Positions 31,701 through 39,816 of a stretch of DNA of 64,000 nt are shown here, one piece after another. The translations under genes were made by a program, and so were the position numbers. Location of the stretch: positions 1 to 64,000 of the forward strand of contig CADCML010000005.1 of the NCBI GenBank assembly GCA_902802535.1. Reading direction: 5' to 3'. The number at the start of each line of letters is the position of its first letter. Position 1 is the stretch's first letter. The notes below the pieces were generated by a model. It had not been told where the DNA came from. It worked only from the letters and a program-made list of their open reading frames with translations, and made no database searches. The stretch comes from an uncultured Bacteroidia bacterium. Lineage in GTDB: Bacteria > Bacteroidota > Bacteroidia > Bacteroidales > F082.

Positions 31701-34700
31701 GTGGATGTTTGGGTACAGTTACTCCATGGCAACGAAATCCGTTTGGACAAGAAGTTCACCTTGAATAACGCCGTGCAGACCTTATCCTATAAGGTGACCG
31801 AAGGCGACCGTGGCGGCCTCAGTTGGCGCTATGTCTTCGTCAAGGAGAACACTGTCAATAGGGAAACTTTGCGCGTTTCAGTGCCTTTCGACAATTACGA
31901 CTTGAACGTGAAACTCGCCACCGTGCGCGACAAACTCAGTCCGGGTGCCGAGGAGACTTGGGAAGTGACCGTCCGCGACTACCAGGACAAGCCTTTGGAG
32001 GCCGCCCTGCTCGCGGGCATGTACGACGCCTCGTTGGACGAGTTTGCCAAAAATTACTGGTGGTTCGACATGTCACCTTCCTCGGTGAGAGGTGTTGATT
32101 ACTTTGGTTGCGATGATGGCATCCTTTTCACTTCGTCATCGACCAACGGCGGCTATTTCTACTTCGTCGAACTCTTCAACTTCAGCCTGCCCTCCGATGC
32201 GCCTTTCTTCGATTTCGGATATGGTTTTGGTTATCGTGCTGAAAGAAATCGTTTCAGAGTTTTAAGTAAAGGTGGAGTTTATATGGTTGAGGAAGCTGCC
32301 CTGGACATGGAGGAAAGTCGTCCTACTATGGCTGCTTCAGTTGTAATGGAAGAAGTTACGCCATTAAATGATTCCTATGATGGTATGGCTAAAACTACAA
32401 ATGGAATGCCTGAAAACGAAGTACAATTAGAAGATGTAAATCCTAATTCCGAGCCCACCCTCCGCGAGAACTTCAACGAGACGGCCTTCTTCTTCCCGCA
32501 GTTGCGCACCAACAAGGACGGCAGTGCCACCTTCAGTTTCACCATGCCCGATGCCCTCACGCGCTGGCGCCTGATGCTGTTGGCCTACTCGAAAGACCGC
32601 AAGACGGGCAGCAACGAATACACCTTTACCTCCTCCAAGCCGGTGATGATCATGGCCGACATGCCGCGCTACATGTACGACAACGATGAGCTGTGGTTTG
32701 TGGCCAACGTCATCAACACGGGCGACGAGGCCGTCACCCCGAAGGCGAAACTCGAAATTTTCGATGCAGCCACGATGGAGCCTGTCAATATCATAGCATC
32801 CAACGCCACGATACCGATGGAGCAAATCATGCCGGGGCGCAGCAAGGAAGTGCGCTGGAAGGTGAAATCCCAATACGGTTTGGAACTCTTGGCCTTCCGC
32901 TTCACGGCCTACGCAGGCGAGTTCAGCGATGCCGAGCAGCACTTGCTGCCTGTTTTGAGCAGCGAAATCTTCATGACGCAAACCCTGCCCATCACCGTGA
33001 AGGCCGAGACAGAGAAAACCTTCGACTTCGAGGCCATCGCCAACCCCGACAGCCACGAGCGCGACTACAGCTTGACGTTGAACTTCAGCACCAATCCCGT
33101 GTGGTATGCTGTACAAGCATTGCCTTATTTGGCCAATATCAGCACCAACCGCGCCGAGACCGCCTTCTATGTGTTCTACGCCAACACGCTTTCGTCCTAC
33201 ATTGCCGACAACATTCCTAACTTGTTGGCTTACATCAAGAAATGGCAAATCGAGACGCCAGATGCTTTGCTCTCGCAACTCGAGAAAGACCAAGACCTGA
33301 AGGCCATCATGCTGCAAGAAACGCCGTGGGTGCTGGAGGCCAAGAGTGAGACCGAGCAGCGCAACCGCATCGCCACCTTGTTTGAGGTGAACACGATGCG
33401 CGGCCAACAAACCCGCGCCTTGCAACTGATTCAGGAGAAGCAGAAGTACAACGGCGGTTGGCCTTGGATGGACGGAATGCCCGAGAGCGCCTACATCACC
33501 ACCTACATTTTGAGCGGCTTCGGCAAGTTGCAGAAAATGGGCGCATGGAGTTCGTTGAGCAAGGCCGACCAAAACACCGCGCAAAGCATCTGTGACAAGG
33601 CCGTGCGCTACCTCGAATACGACGTGGCCGAGACCTACCGCTACATGAAAAAACATAGCAAAGGCAAGGACTGGCCCATTGGCTCCAGCACCTTGAACGA
33701 GCTTTACGCCTTGAGTTTCTTCAAGGAGCAAAACTCCGACAAGGACTTTGCCACGGCGAAGAAATACTACCTCAAGAGCCTTGACGAAACTTGGACCTCG
33801 TTCAACTTCAACCAACGCTCGAAGGGTGCTTTGGTGCTGTATCGCACGGGCAACGAAAAGACCGCCAAACTGATGATTCAGTCGTTCAAGGAATGTGCCC
33901 AAAAGAACGAGCAAATCGGCATGTACTGGCCGAAGAAATACTTCTCGTTTGAGTCGCACATCGCCACCCACGCCAACATCATGGCGGCCTTCGCTGAAAT
34001 CGACCAAGACCAGGAGATGATTGACCAACTGCGCGTATGGCTGCTCACCCAAAAGCAGACCAACAGTTGGGAGAATTCTGCCTCCACCGCCGATGCCATC
34101 TACGCCCTGCTGATGTGCGGCAGCGACTGGTTCGCCGAGGGGAAGGAAGTCACTTTGCGCTTCGGCAACACGCCCATCAGCACCGAGGGCGGCGTGGCCG
34201 GCACGGGCTTCATCCAACGCCGTTGGAACGCCAACGAAGTGACCACGGACATGCGCCAACTCACCGTAAACAATCCGACCAACCACCTTGTGTGGGGCGG
34301 CCTGTTCCGCCAATATTTCGTCCCGATTGACGAGGTCAAGAGCGACGAATCAGGCTTCACCATCAAGCGCGAGCTGTTTGTGGAAACGGTCACTGATAAG
34401 GGCAAAGTTTTAGTTCCCGCAGAAAAACGGACGCTGAAAGTCGGCGACAAGCTCACCGTGAAGATTACTTTCACGAGCCAACAGGACATGAGTTACGTTT
34501 TTGTCAAGGACCTCCGCGCCGCTGGTTTCGAGCCGATTGAGCAGATTTCACGCTACGAGTACAACGACCGCATGAGTTACTACCAATCCAACACCGACAC
34601 CGATATGGAGTTCTTCATTGAGCGTCTGCCCAAGGGCACGCACCAGTTGGAGTACAGCATGTTCGTGACCAAGGAAGGCTACCTGAACAACGGCTATGCT

Positions 34701-34772
34701 TTAATCCAATGCCAGTATGCGCCAGAGTTCAGTGCTTATTCGGATGGAATGAAAGTGAAGGTTGGAGAGTGA
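28731..34772 (+). CDS. Bacterial alpha-2-macroglobulin family protein without thioester
   Basis: 2013 aa. An N-terminal hydrophobic signal/anchor (1-22) is followed by a helical, TPR-like region (about 40-370), then macroglobulin beta domains: TDRAIYRPGQTVYFQG at about 600-615 and VEEYKRPTFEVNFEKP soon after. The A2M signature PDALTRWRLMLLAYSKD is at about 1277-1293. In thioester-bearing members a CxEQ motif follows, but here the equivalent part reads LPYLANISTNRAETAFYVFY, with no Cys. The alpha-alpha barrel (YNGGWPWMDGMPESAYITTYIL) and C-terminal receptor-like domains are complete. The family traps proteases near the envelope. Without the thioester it cannot cross-link, so a structural or anti-protease role by trapping is likely. 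It stands alone, convergent with the AAA gene. Confidence 0.92.
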   Translation: MKRIGIIIATVALVAIGLLAFATPNKNPDTPKTPKNNYEAMWKKVKEDLEKNLPESAEKELDAIEQQASKDKNQVQLLKTYLYRQNIFRFTIEEDPDQHFIQYAEGRIGKLDAVHDALLHEEIAGAYANYLSINEWRISQNLPIDGDLSKVEMKYWDKESFKTRINQHYAEALKPVEALKKAKTENFMVLFENKDNNEEYLEYEASLFEFMFHRVANYYREQANADQAEGDTEKWWLPAEKFVKADLGDSDNPLIKCLKIYQDLMAYNLKQKNEDVLIYNDFKRFGFVNAILQKDEQYQAALEGLKAQYPDNPLSAEIASLIARSMIDQYESHSEDSTYFDRLPKAKALCEQAIAKFPKSQGAKNCESLIKRIEEPQINLELNQVQLPNEAIPAVLEYKNVTTPYIKIVKVSEKELVDLQRVDYKKDLIKVLDSKNVIAEQELTLPAETDYRQHSTLIALPALERGFYFLVGNVSKDNKNEDKMLVLNFQVSNLGYISDKKEDKMTVVTVDRKTGKTEDGVTVECYRSEWDYKAREYKTIILTTVKSDKNGKAILDDKMNDSRPFFINLRKDNDVLLAKSAFYFRKPYQNDREQYSTTLFTDRAIYRPGQTVYFQGITTRRQGEDLSLVSNYNEKISFKDANWQEISAANFTTDEYGTFSGSFVIPTDRLNGMFHLNANNGSTTIRVEEYKRPTFEVNFEKPKEQYKLNQEVTVRGDVKAYAGFGLDDVEYTYRVVRKTSFPWRCWWWWYPTVEDEQITYGKARTDENGKFAVTFNLKPTKTIAPEKQPVFTYEIEVTATSKQGETHANTYSIRAGYNEVSISTNLPSEIEKSEMGKYEISVQNMSWQPAKSRVSRKIYRYDNPSKINYFEAMEHYQELDRQMLTDEEIERLFPNFSFYDKKAKTLVDEAEIMVDDKAKFYEGKALAPGKYVVELKSLDDPLAVTTKEFTIYEEGAKQMPVTAMQWHHQDKTTAHPGDEIRLSVGTSAKDVDVWVQLLHGNEIRLDKKFTLNNAVQTLSYKVTEGDRGGLSWRYVFVKENTVNRETLRVSVPFDNYDLNVKLATVRDKLSPGAEETWEVTVRDYQDKPLEAALLAGMYDASLDEFAKNYWWFDMSPSSVRGVDYFGCDDGILFTSSSTNGGYFYFVELFNFSLPSDAPFFDFGYGFGYRAERNRFRVLSKGGVYMVEEAALDMEESRPTMAASVVMEEVTPLNDSYDGMAKTTNGMPENEVQLEDVNPNSEPTLRENFNETAFFFPQLRTNKDGSATFSFTMPDALTRWRLMLLAYSKDRKTGSNEYTFTSSKPVMIMADMPRYMYDNDELWFVANVINTGDEAVTPKAKLEIFDAATMEPVNIIASNATIPMEQIMPGRSKEVRWKVKSQYGLELLAFRFTAYAGEFSDAEQHLLPVLSSEIFMTQTLPITVKAETEKTFDFEAIANPDSHERDYSLTLNFSTNPVWYAVQALPYLANISTNRAETAFYVFYANTLSSYIADNIPNLLAYIKKWQIETPDALLSQLEKDQDLKAIMLQETPWVLEAKSETEQRNRIATLFEVNTMRGQQTRALQLIQEKQKYNGGWPWMDGMPESAYITTYILSGFGKLQKMGAWSSLSKADQNTAQSICDKAVRYLEYDVAETYRYMKKHSKGKDWPIGSSTLNELYALSFFKEQNSDKDFATAKKYYLKSLDETWTSFNFNQRSKGALVLYRTGNEKTAKLMIQSFKECAQKNEQIGMYWPKKYFSFESHIATHANIMAAFAEIDQDQEMIDQLRVWLLTQKQTNSWENSASTADAIYALLMCGSDWFAEGKEVTLRFGNTPISTEGGVAGTGFIQRRWNANEVTTDMRQLTVNNPTNHLVWGGLFRQYFVPIDEVKSDESGFTIKRELFVETVTDKGKVLVPAEKRTLKVGDKLTVKITFTSQQDMSYVFVKDLRAAGFEPIEQISRYEYNDRMSYYQSNTDTDMEFFIERLPKGTHQLEYSMFVTKEGYLNNGYALIQCQYAPEFSAYSDGMKVKVGE

Positions 34773-34803
34773 AGACAAGGCTTCCAAAGCCATCGTATTA
34801 GAA

Positions 34804-35934
34804 TCATACGATTTCCCTTTTCAGCCAAATCTCAAGAAACTTGTCATAAACTTGATAAGTGTCTCTTTCCTGCGTAATCAAGTCCTTATCCAGCAGTGCA
34901 TTAACCGCAGACTTCACAGCACTGGGTGAAACCAAGCCATAGCGTTTGGCAAATTTTCCGGAGGTAATATGTCGGGCTTTGCCTTCCTTGCAGATGGCTT
35001 TGAGTACCAAACTTTGCTTTTCGGGCAGTTGATACATCAAATCTTCGTAGGTAAGGGTGGTAAAATCAACGATATAGTTGATGGCAGGCTGAAGATCGGA
35101 GAGGGAGCAATGGCCGCCATCAGCAGTGCGCATGAAGAGCACGTTCATCACCTTTTGCAGGTAGAATGTGACGCCCTCGAATTGCAAATACAGTTGCTCA
35201 ACTACTTCCCGATCAATGGTTTTCCTCACATGTTCAAAATGGGCTTTGCAAAACGCCCAATATTTCTCCATTTCAATTAGTTTCAAGTTCATCACCGTCA
35301 CACTTTGATAGAAAGGTCGATTGGGAGAGACAAACATGGTGCCCATCAGATGACGCTGGGAGCCCATGAAAATGAAATTGGCATTGCTGCAATATTGGAC
35401 ATAGGTGCGCAGGGCAGCTTCGACATTGGTGTCGCTGTACTTCAAAATCTGCTGAAACTCATCGATGGCCACCAAACAAGGTTTATCGGCATTTTGTAAA
35501 TAATGGAAAATCTCGTCCAATGTGTTGTTGGGATTGGCAATGTCACCCACCGAAACATTCCATGAAGGTTGCCCCATGGCGTCATAAGTGATACCTGTTT
35601 TGAGTGAGTGAATCATATTAAGGAACAATTCCCAATGCCGTTTTCCTTTGGGTTTGAGGACTTCAAGGATAGTCTTACCCATTTTGTTGACCATCTCCGC
35701 CAGGGATTTGGTGGAATAGATGTCAATGATGAAAGTGTAATAGCGTTTCTTGATGTCGTTTTGCTCAAAACAATGGCGAATCAGGTCTGTTTTTCCATAG
35801 CGACGAGGTGAAATCAAGGCGATGTTGTTACCGTTTTGCAGCCAAGCGGTAATGTCTTTCGTTTCTTGAACACGGTCACAGAAATAATCTGCGCCAATAT
35901 AACCATTTGTGACAAAGGGGTTTATCATATCCAT
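34804..35934 (-). CDS. AAA ATPase of the archaeal-type ATPase family
   Basis: 376 aa; translation could also start two codons later at the second ATG (MINPF). Walker A is SPRRYGKTDLI with Lys48, Walker B is CLVAIDEFQQ at about 155-164, and a sensor-like FIFMGSQRHLM follows. The N-terminal INPFVTNGYIGADYFCDR is the standard opening of this Bacteroidota group. The C-terminal 90 residues form a winged helix (ARHITSGKFAKRYGLVSPSAVKSAVNALLDKDLITQERDTYQVYDKFLEIWL). The role of the group is unknown; members are common, often near mobile or defence genes. A consensus -7 element lies 16 nt upstream. Confidence 0.88.
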   Translation of the reverse strand: MDMINPFVTNGYIGADYFCDRVQETKDITAWLQNGNNIALISPRRYGKTDLIRHCFEQNDIKKRYYTFIIDIYSTKSLAEMVNKMGKTILEVLKPKGKRHWELFLNMIHSLKTGITYDAMGQPSWNVSVGDIANPNNTLDEIFHYLQNADKPCLVAIDEFQQILKYSDTNVEAALRTYVQYCSNANFIFMGSQRHLMGTMFVSPNRPFYQSVTVMNLKLIEMEKYWAFCKAHFEHVRKTIDREVVEQLYLQFEGVTFYLQKVMNVLFMRTADGGHCSLSDLQPAINYIVDFTTLTYEDLMYQLPEKQSLVLKAICKEGKARHITSGKFAKRYGLVSPSAVKSAVNALLDKDLITQERDTYQVYDKFLEIWLKREIV

Positions 35935-35950
35935 ATTCTATATTACGCTG

Positions 35951-35958
35951 CAAATATA
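35951..35958 (-). promoter_or_regulatory. Candidate -7 element of the AAA ATPase gene
   Basis: TATATTTG followed by CAGCG on the minus strand, 16 nt before the start; matches TAnnTTTG. Confidence 0.55.
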
Positions 35959-36000
35959 CAAATTTTGTCATAAAATGATAATCATAAAATGACAAATTTT

Positions 36001-37299
36001 TTATTTCACCACCACCTTTACTGCTTGCCTCAACCCCGATTCATGAGTCATGCGCAGCAAATAAAACCCTTTAGTCAGCCCTTGCAGTGATAACTCAAAT
36101 TGTTGCGAGCCTTCGCCAAGTTCAGCCGATTCGCGTTGCATCAGTTGGCCTTGTAGGGAATACAAGTCAAACTGCACTTGGCCTTGCAACGGGTTGAAAA
36201 AGTGTACAGTAGCTTTATCCGAAGCTGGGTTAGGCGCCACAGTGGCATAGAGATTTTGCGCTTCGTTATCTTCCACGCCCAAATGCACATCCACAGCAAT
36301 TTTCATCGTCACAGGGAGATGGTCGGAGGCATCGAATAGGGCCTCCGCAACCCCGACAGGTACGGCAGCGTTGTAGCCTTGATTTGCGCTCATGTTGAAA
36401 TGATGCCCGTCGTTGCCCACAGCATGGAAAGAGTTGTTCACATAGCGCAAATGGTTGTAGCTGAACTTGATCCAGTCGTTCATCAGGATGAAGTCGAATC
36501 GGTCGTCCAAACCGCCGCCTGAAAAACACTCGTCCGAATAGGAGCGCGTGGATTGTGTGTGATACGCGGCAAACTGGCTGTTGTTGGTCCATTCGCCCAC
36601 ACCGCCAAGACTCGCCAATGGGTCGATGAAAAGCACTTCGGGATGGCTATAGGTCTGGGTGAGTAGCCGATAACCGCTCTCTGAAGCACCATACATGTTG
36701 AAATCGCCCATAATCAGCACGTTGTCATTGGCATAATGCTGGTGGATGTAGTCCATGGCGGTTTGCATCAAAGCGCGGCGTTGGCTTTCGTAGCCTTGTC
36801 CCGCCTTGGGATGGGCCACGATGCAAATGAGTTTGATAGTGTCGCCAGCGGCCAAACTTGCCGTTTTCAGATAGAGTTCATAGACATCCGTATCACGAGG
36901 ATTGGTGCGCAAGGCGATGTGCTTGCTCAACCCCAATTTGCGCGAGTCGAAAAAAATGTGGTTGATGATATTGCTACCTGCATAGTTGATGATATTGTCT
37001 GATTGCCAATAGTTTGCGCCGTTGATATTGAGGTTGTGGTTGATGAAGGCATTCTGGAGGGCTTGCGTGGCACCGAATTCGCAAACGGTCAGAATGTCGG
37101 GCTTCACGTAATCCAAGATAGTGCGGATACATTCGTCCTTGTGTTGGGTGTTGTTGTTGGTCTCGTAGCAGTCAGCAAAACCGCTGTTGTGGTTGCCATA
37201 GTTCAACAGATTGTACTGCATCACCGTGAGCATGTCTTGAGCCTGAACGAATAATGCAGTCCACAGCAATATAATAATAAGGTATATTTTGCGTTTCAT
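36001..37299 (-). CDS. Secreted endonuclease/exonuclease/phosphatase with T9SS sorting domain
   Basis: 432 aa; the start MKRKIYLIIILLWTALFVQAQ is chosen as it opens a signal peptide, while the frame is open 222 nt further upstream without other support. The EEP fold is shown by VMQYNLLNYG, VCEFGATQ, IMGDFNMYG and SDHLPVTMKI, giving the metal and phosphate ligands of a DNase I-like hydrolase. Residues about 345-432 form a T9SS C-terminal domain: VAPNPASDKATVHFFNPLQ, VQFDLYSLQGQLM, LTKGFYLLRMTHESG, ending KVVVK. It should therefore be exported through T9SS and anchored or released at the surface, perhaps to digest extracellular DNA. A -7 element lies 18 nt upstream. Confidence 0.92.
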   Translation of the reverse strand: MKRKIYLIIILLWTALFVQAQDMLTVMQYNLLNYGNHNSGFADCYETNNNTQHKDECIRTILDYVKPDILTVCEFGATQALQNAFINHNLNINGANYWQSDNIINYAGSNIINHIFFDSRKLGLSKHIALRTNPRDTDVYELYLKTASLAAGDTIKLICIVAHPKAGQGYESQRRALMQTAMDYIHQHYANDNVLIMGDFNMYGASESGYRLLTQTYSHPEVLFIDPLASLGGVGEWTNNSQFAAYHTQSTRSYSDECFSGGGLDDRFDFILMNDWIKFSYNHLRYVNNSFHAVGNDGHHFNMSANQGYNAAVPVGVAEALFDASDHLPVTMKIAVDVHLGVEDNEAQNLYATVAPNPASDKATVHFFNPLQGQVQFDLYSLQGQLMQRESAELGEGSQQFELSLQGLTKGFYLLRMTHESGLRQAVKVVVK

Positions 37300-37317
37300 T
37301 GGGTAGAATTTGTGTGG

Positions 37318-37325
37318 CAAAATTA
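37318..37325 (-). promoter_or_regulatory. Candidate -7 element of the T9SS nuclease gene
   Basis: TAATTTTG followed by CCACAC on the minus strand, 18 nt before the start; matches TAnnTTTG. It is divergent from the element at 37356. Confidence 0.5.
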
Positions 37326-37355
37326 GAAATTTTGGCGCGATATTTGAATTAATCT

Positions 37356-37363
37356 TATTTTTG
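37356..37363 (+). promoter_or_regulatory. Candidate -7 element of the lipocalin-like lipoprotein pair
   Basis: TATTTTTG followed by CAACGG, 15 nt before the ATG at 37379; matches TAnnTTTG. Confidence 0.55.
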
Positions 37364-37378
37364 CAACGGATTTTTACA

Positions 37379-37861
37379 ATGAAGACAAAGATTAGAATCG
37401 GTTTTATAGCCTTGGTTTCCATGGTTTTACTGATGGCGACATCGAGTTGCAAGAAGGAGAAATATGCCAATTCGCCCTTGTTGGGGCATTGGGGTTGCGA
37501 GCAGTATGTGAGTTGTCGCACCGATAGTTTGGGCGTCGAAAAATGGGAAACTTTCCAATATGAGGTGGGCGAAGGGCATGGTTATGAGGTGTATTTCAAT
37601 GCCGATGGAACGGGTCGACTGCTATTGAATGATAGTCCTGCCTTGATTAAGAAGTTCAATTGTGAATACGATTATAATTCTGATAGTCAGATTCTTACGA
37701 TTTACAATACCTCGTGGATCATTTCCATATTCTCGGATGCGACCAGTGCCGACATGGTCATTGAGGAAATCACAGATAACAGCATTGTGGCTTCGTGGAC
37801 CAACTATTTTTCGGAGCCAGTGCCTTTCTTTGAACGATTTTATTTGAAACGAATCAATTAA
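37379..37861 (+). CDS. Lipocalin-like lipoprotein
   Basis: 160 aa, start at MKTKIRIGFIALVSMVLLMA; lipobox ATSSC with Cys at about 23. The mature part opens with LLGHWGCEQY, the GxW motif of lipocalin-like domains, and continues as short strands (YEVYFNADGTGRLLL, NCEYDYNSDSQILTIY) to a final FYLKRIN strand. Small ligand binding or a surface role is possible; nothing specific can be said. The second gene, 24 nt downstream, has the same plan (GTWGVEK...AYLKRI), so the two look like diverged duplicates in one operon. Confidence 0.85.
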   Translation: MKTKIRIGFIALVSMVLLMATSSCKKEKYANSPLLGHWGCEQYVSCRTDSLGVEKWETFQYEVGEGHGYEVYFNADGTGRLLLNDSPALIKKFNCEYDYNSDSQILTIYNTSWIISIFSDATSADMVIEEITDNSIVASWTNYFSEPVPFFERFYLKRIN

Positions 37862-37885
37862 TTAATAAACTTAAAAAAAGAAAAA

Positions 37886-38467
37886 ATGAAAAAACTGAAA
37901 TTGTTGGCAGTATTGGCCATTGGAGCTTTGATGTTTTCCTCGTGCTCCAAAATTGATTACAAGTCTTTCGTTGGCACTTGGGGTGTCGAAAAGATTGATT
38001 ATTACAACATCGACTATGCGGGCAATCCGATAGCCGGATCCATGGAGTCCTATGATTTCGACCCGAATTCAACCGATAACGGTATCCAGTTGATTTTCAG
38101 GGATAACAAGAAGGGCGAAATGCGCGACAGTGCCATCGACTCGTTGGCAGTCATTGACGAAGAAACCGGTGAAATTGACCACTACATCGTTTGTCCCGAC
38201 ACGGTCATGGTGTATCCTTTCGTTTATACCTACGACGAATCCAGCAAATCTCTTTACATGGAGATGGACTACGGCGATCGTATCAGAACCTTCAGGATGT
38301 ATATCAGTAATTTCACTGATAAATCGTTCATATACGAGAATGAATATATTAAGGACTATGTGGAGAAGGCTTATCTGAAACGTATCAGCAATACGACTTC
38401 GAAGTCGGCAAGCCGCGAGATGAAGAAGCATCCGCATAAGCCGGGTTCATTCCTGAGCGGCAGATAA
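37886..38467 (+). CDS. Lipocalin-like lipoprotein
   Basis: 193 aa. Signal peptide MKKLKLLAVLAIGALMFSSC with lipobox FSSC (Cys20). The opening FVGTWGVEKIDYYNID carries the lipocalin GxW motif, and the body ends in AYLKRI as in the preceding protein. An extra basic tail (SASREMKKHPHKPGSFLSGR) follows the fold. It is the second gene of the pair and is followed by a strong terminator. Function unknown. Confidence 0.85.
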   Translation: MKKLKLLAVLAIGALMFSSCSKIDYKSFVGTWGVEKIDYYNIDYAGNPIAGSMESYDFDPNSTDNGIQLIFRDNKKGEMRDSAIDSLAVIDEETGEIDHYIVCPDTVMVYPFVYTYDESSKSLYMEMDYGDRIRTFRMYISNFTDKSFIYENEYIKDYVEKAYLKRISNTTSKSASREMKKHPHKPGSFLSGR

Positions 38468-38489
38468 TTGTCGTATTTTGGGAAAAGCA

Positions 38490-38538
38490 TTGCCGTGCAT
38501 GTCATTCCGTTTTGGAATACATGCACGGCAAATTTTTT
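38490..38538. terminator. Bidirectional terminator between convergent genes
   Basis: TTGCCGTGCATGT (about 38490-38502) pairs perfectly with ACATGCACGGCAA (about 38520-38532), with an inner ATTCC/GGAAT stem and GTTTT loop, followed by ATTTTTTATT. The T-run serves the plus strand. The last base pairs of the minus-strand methyltransferase gene overlap its 3' edge. Confidence 0.88.
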
Positions 38539-39742
38539 ATTCGACAAACAGCATCAAACCTTTCAGATACGCTCCTTCGGGGTGGAAAATGTTGATGGGA
38601 TGGTCGGCGGGTTGCGTCAGCTGGTCGATGATTCTCACATTGCGTTTGGCCTCGATGGACGCTGCGGTCACAATGCCTTGGAAGGTGGCCTTGTCGACGG
38701 CTTGCGAGCAACTGAAGGTGAACAGCAGTCCGCCTTTGGCAATGCGCTTGATGGCCTCCATGTTGATGAACTTGTAGCCGCCCAAGCCCCGATGCCTGTC
38801 CTGGTGCCGCTTGGCAAACGCTGGCGGGTCGAGGATGATGAGGTCGAAAGCACCTTCGCGCATCTGCGTCACGTATTCTTTCATATCGGCCACGTGGCAG
38901 GCATTTTCTTCTTTTGAAAAGCCGTTCAGCTCAAGGTTGGCCTCTGCAGCGGCAATGGCTTTCTTGGAGGCATCGACGGTGATGGCCCGATGCGCTCCGC
39001 CTTTCAGTGCCGCCACGGAGAAGCCGCCCGTGTAGCCGAAGGCATTGAGTACGGTCTTGCCTTGGGCAAAACGGCGCACCAATTCACGGTTCTCGCGCTG
39101 GTCGAGGAAAAAGCCGGTCTTTTGGCCTTCCTCCCAGTTGGGATGATAGCGGCAGTCGTTTTCCAAAATCAATTCATTGAGTTGATTTCCAAGTAGATAA
39201 CCATCCTCAATGATGGCATCTTCCTTGCCCATGCGCTGCATGGCTTCGGCACTCTTGTTGTAGATGGCTTGCAGGCCGAGTTCGGGCATGAGTTTCAGGG
39301 CGCGGACGATTTCTTTCAGGTGGAGGGCCATGCCTTCGGTTTGGGCTTGCACCACGGCGGTGTGGCCGTAAATGTCCACAATCAATCCAGCCAGACCATC
39401 GCCTTCGGAATGGACGAGGCGAAAACAGTTGGTGTGGGGATTGTCGGTCAGTCCCATTGCTTTGCGCACCGCGTAGGCTTGGTTGAGGCGGTCCAAGAAG
39501 AACCATTCGTCGATTTTGCGGTTGTCGAAGCTGAGCATTTTCACGGCGATGCTGTCCGATTCGCAGAAGCCCGTGCCAAGGATTTCGCCATTGTAATCGG
39601 TGACGGTGACAGTGTCGCCGGCTTGCAGGCCCTGAGCTGCATCGTGGATGGCGCCTGAGAACACCCACGGGTGGAAGCGGCGGATGGCTTCATCTTTGTT
39701 GGGATTCAGTCTGATGACGGGATAGAGCGGGGTTTGTTCCAT
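38537..39742 (-). CDS. RlmI-like class I rRNA methyltransferase (COG1092)
   Basis: 401 aa, the usual length. An N-terminal PUA domain (1-80: HPWVFSGAI, GDTVTVTDYNGEILGTGF) precedes the linker and a Rossmann methyltransferase domain: FLDQRENRELV, VLNAFGYTGGFSVAALKGG for AdoMet binding, TVDASKKAIAAAEANLELNG, and the DPPAF catalytic motif in LIILDPPAFAKR. Members such as E. coli RlmI methylate C1962 of 23S rRNA to m5C; the Bacteroidota proteins are annotated by similarity, so the exact target is inferred. It has a -7 element 19 nt upstream and is divergent from ade. Confidence 0.9.
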   Translation of the reverse strand: MEQTPLYPVIRLNPNKDEAIRRFHPWVFSGAIHDAAQGLQAGDTVTVTDYNGEILGTGFCESDSIAVKMLSFDNRKIDEWFFLDRLNQAYAVRKAMGLTDNPHTNCFRLVHSEGDGLAGLIVDIYGHTAVVQAQTEGMALHLKEIVRALKLMPELGLQAIYNKSAEAMQRMGKEDAIIEDGYLLGNQLNELILENDCRYHPNWEEGQKTGFFLDQRENRELVRRFAQGKTVLNAFGYTGGFSVAALKGGAHRAITVDASKKAIAAAEANLELNGFSKEENACHVADMKEYVTQMREGAFDLIILDPPAFAKRHQDRHRGLGGYKFINMEAIKRIAKGGLLFTFSCSQAVDKATFQGIVTAASIEAKRNVRIIDQLTQPADHPINIFHPEGAYLKGLMLFVE

Positions 39743-39761
39743 TTTTGTTCAGATTTTGGCG

Positions 39762-39769
39762 CAAAGATA
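39762..39769 (-). promoter_or_regulatory. Candidate -7 element of the RlmI-like gene
   Basis: TATCTTTG followed by CGCCAAAA on the minus strand, 19 nt before the start; exact TAnnTTTG match. Confidence 0.6.
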
Positions 39770-39792
39770 AGAAAATAACGGATTCATTTCCG

Positions 39793-39800
39793 TAACTTTG
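39793..39800 (+). promoter_or_regulatory. Candidate -7 element of ade
   Basis: TAACTTTG followed by CACCAAA, 16 nt before the ATG; matches TAnnTTTG. Only 24 bp separate it from the divergent element at 39762-39769, so the two promoters overlap in their -33 regions. Confidence 0.6.
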
Positions 39801-39816
39801 CACCAAATTTGAAACA

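Noticed and set aside
32427-34313. 628-codon minus-strand frame inside the macroglobulin gene
   Set aside because: His/Gly/Val-rich and without motifs, typical of the antisense of a GC-richer coding region; the plus strand is continuous and recognisable.
34792-34812. Inverted repeat ATCGTAT/ATACGAT at the end of the AAA gene
   Set aside because: It overlaps the stop codon and lacks a clear T-run, so I did not call it a terminator.
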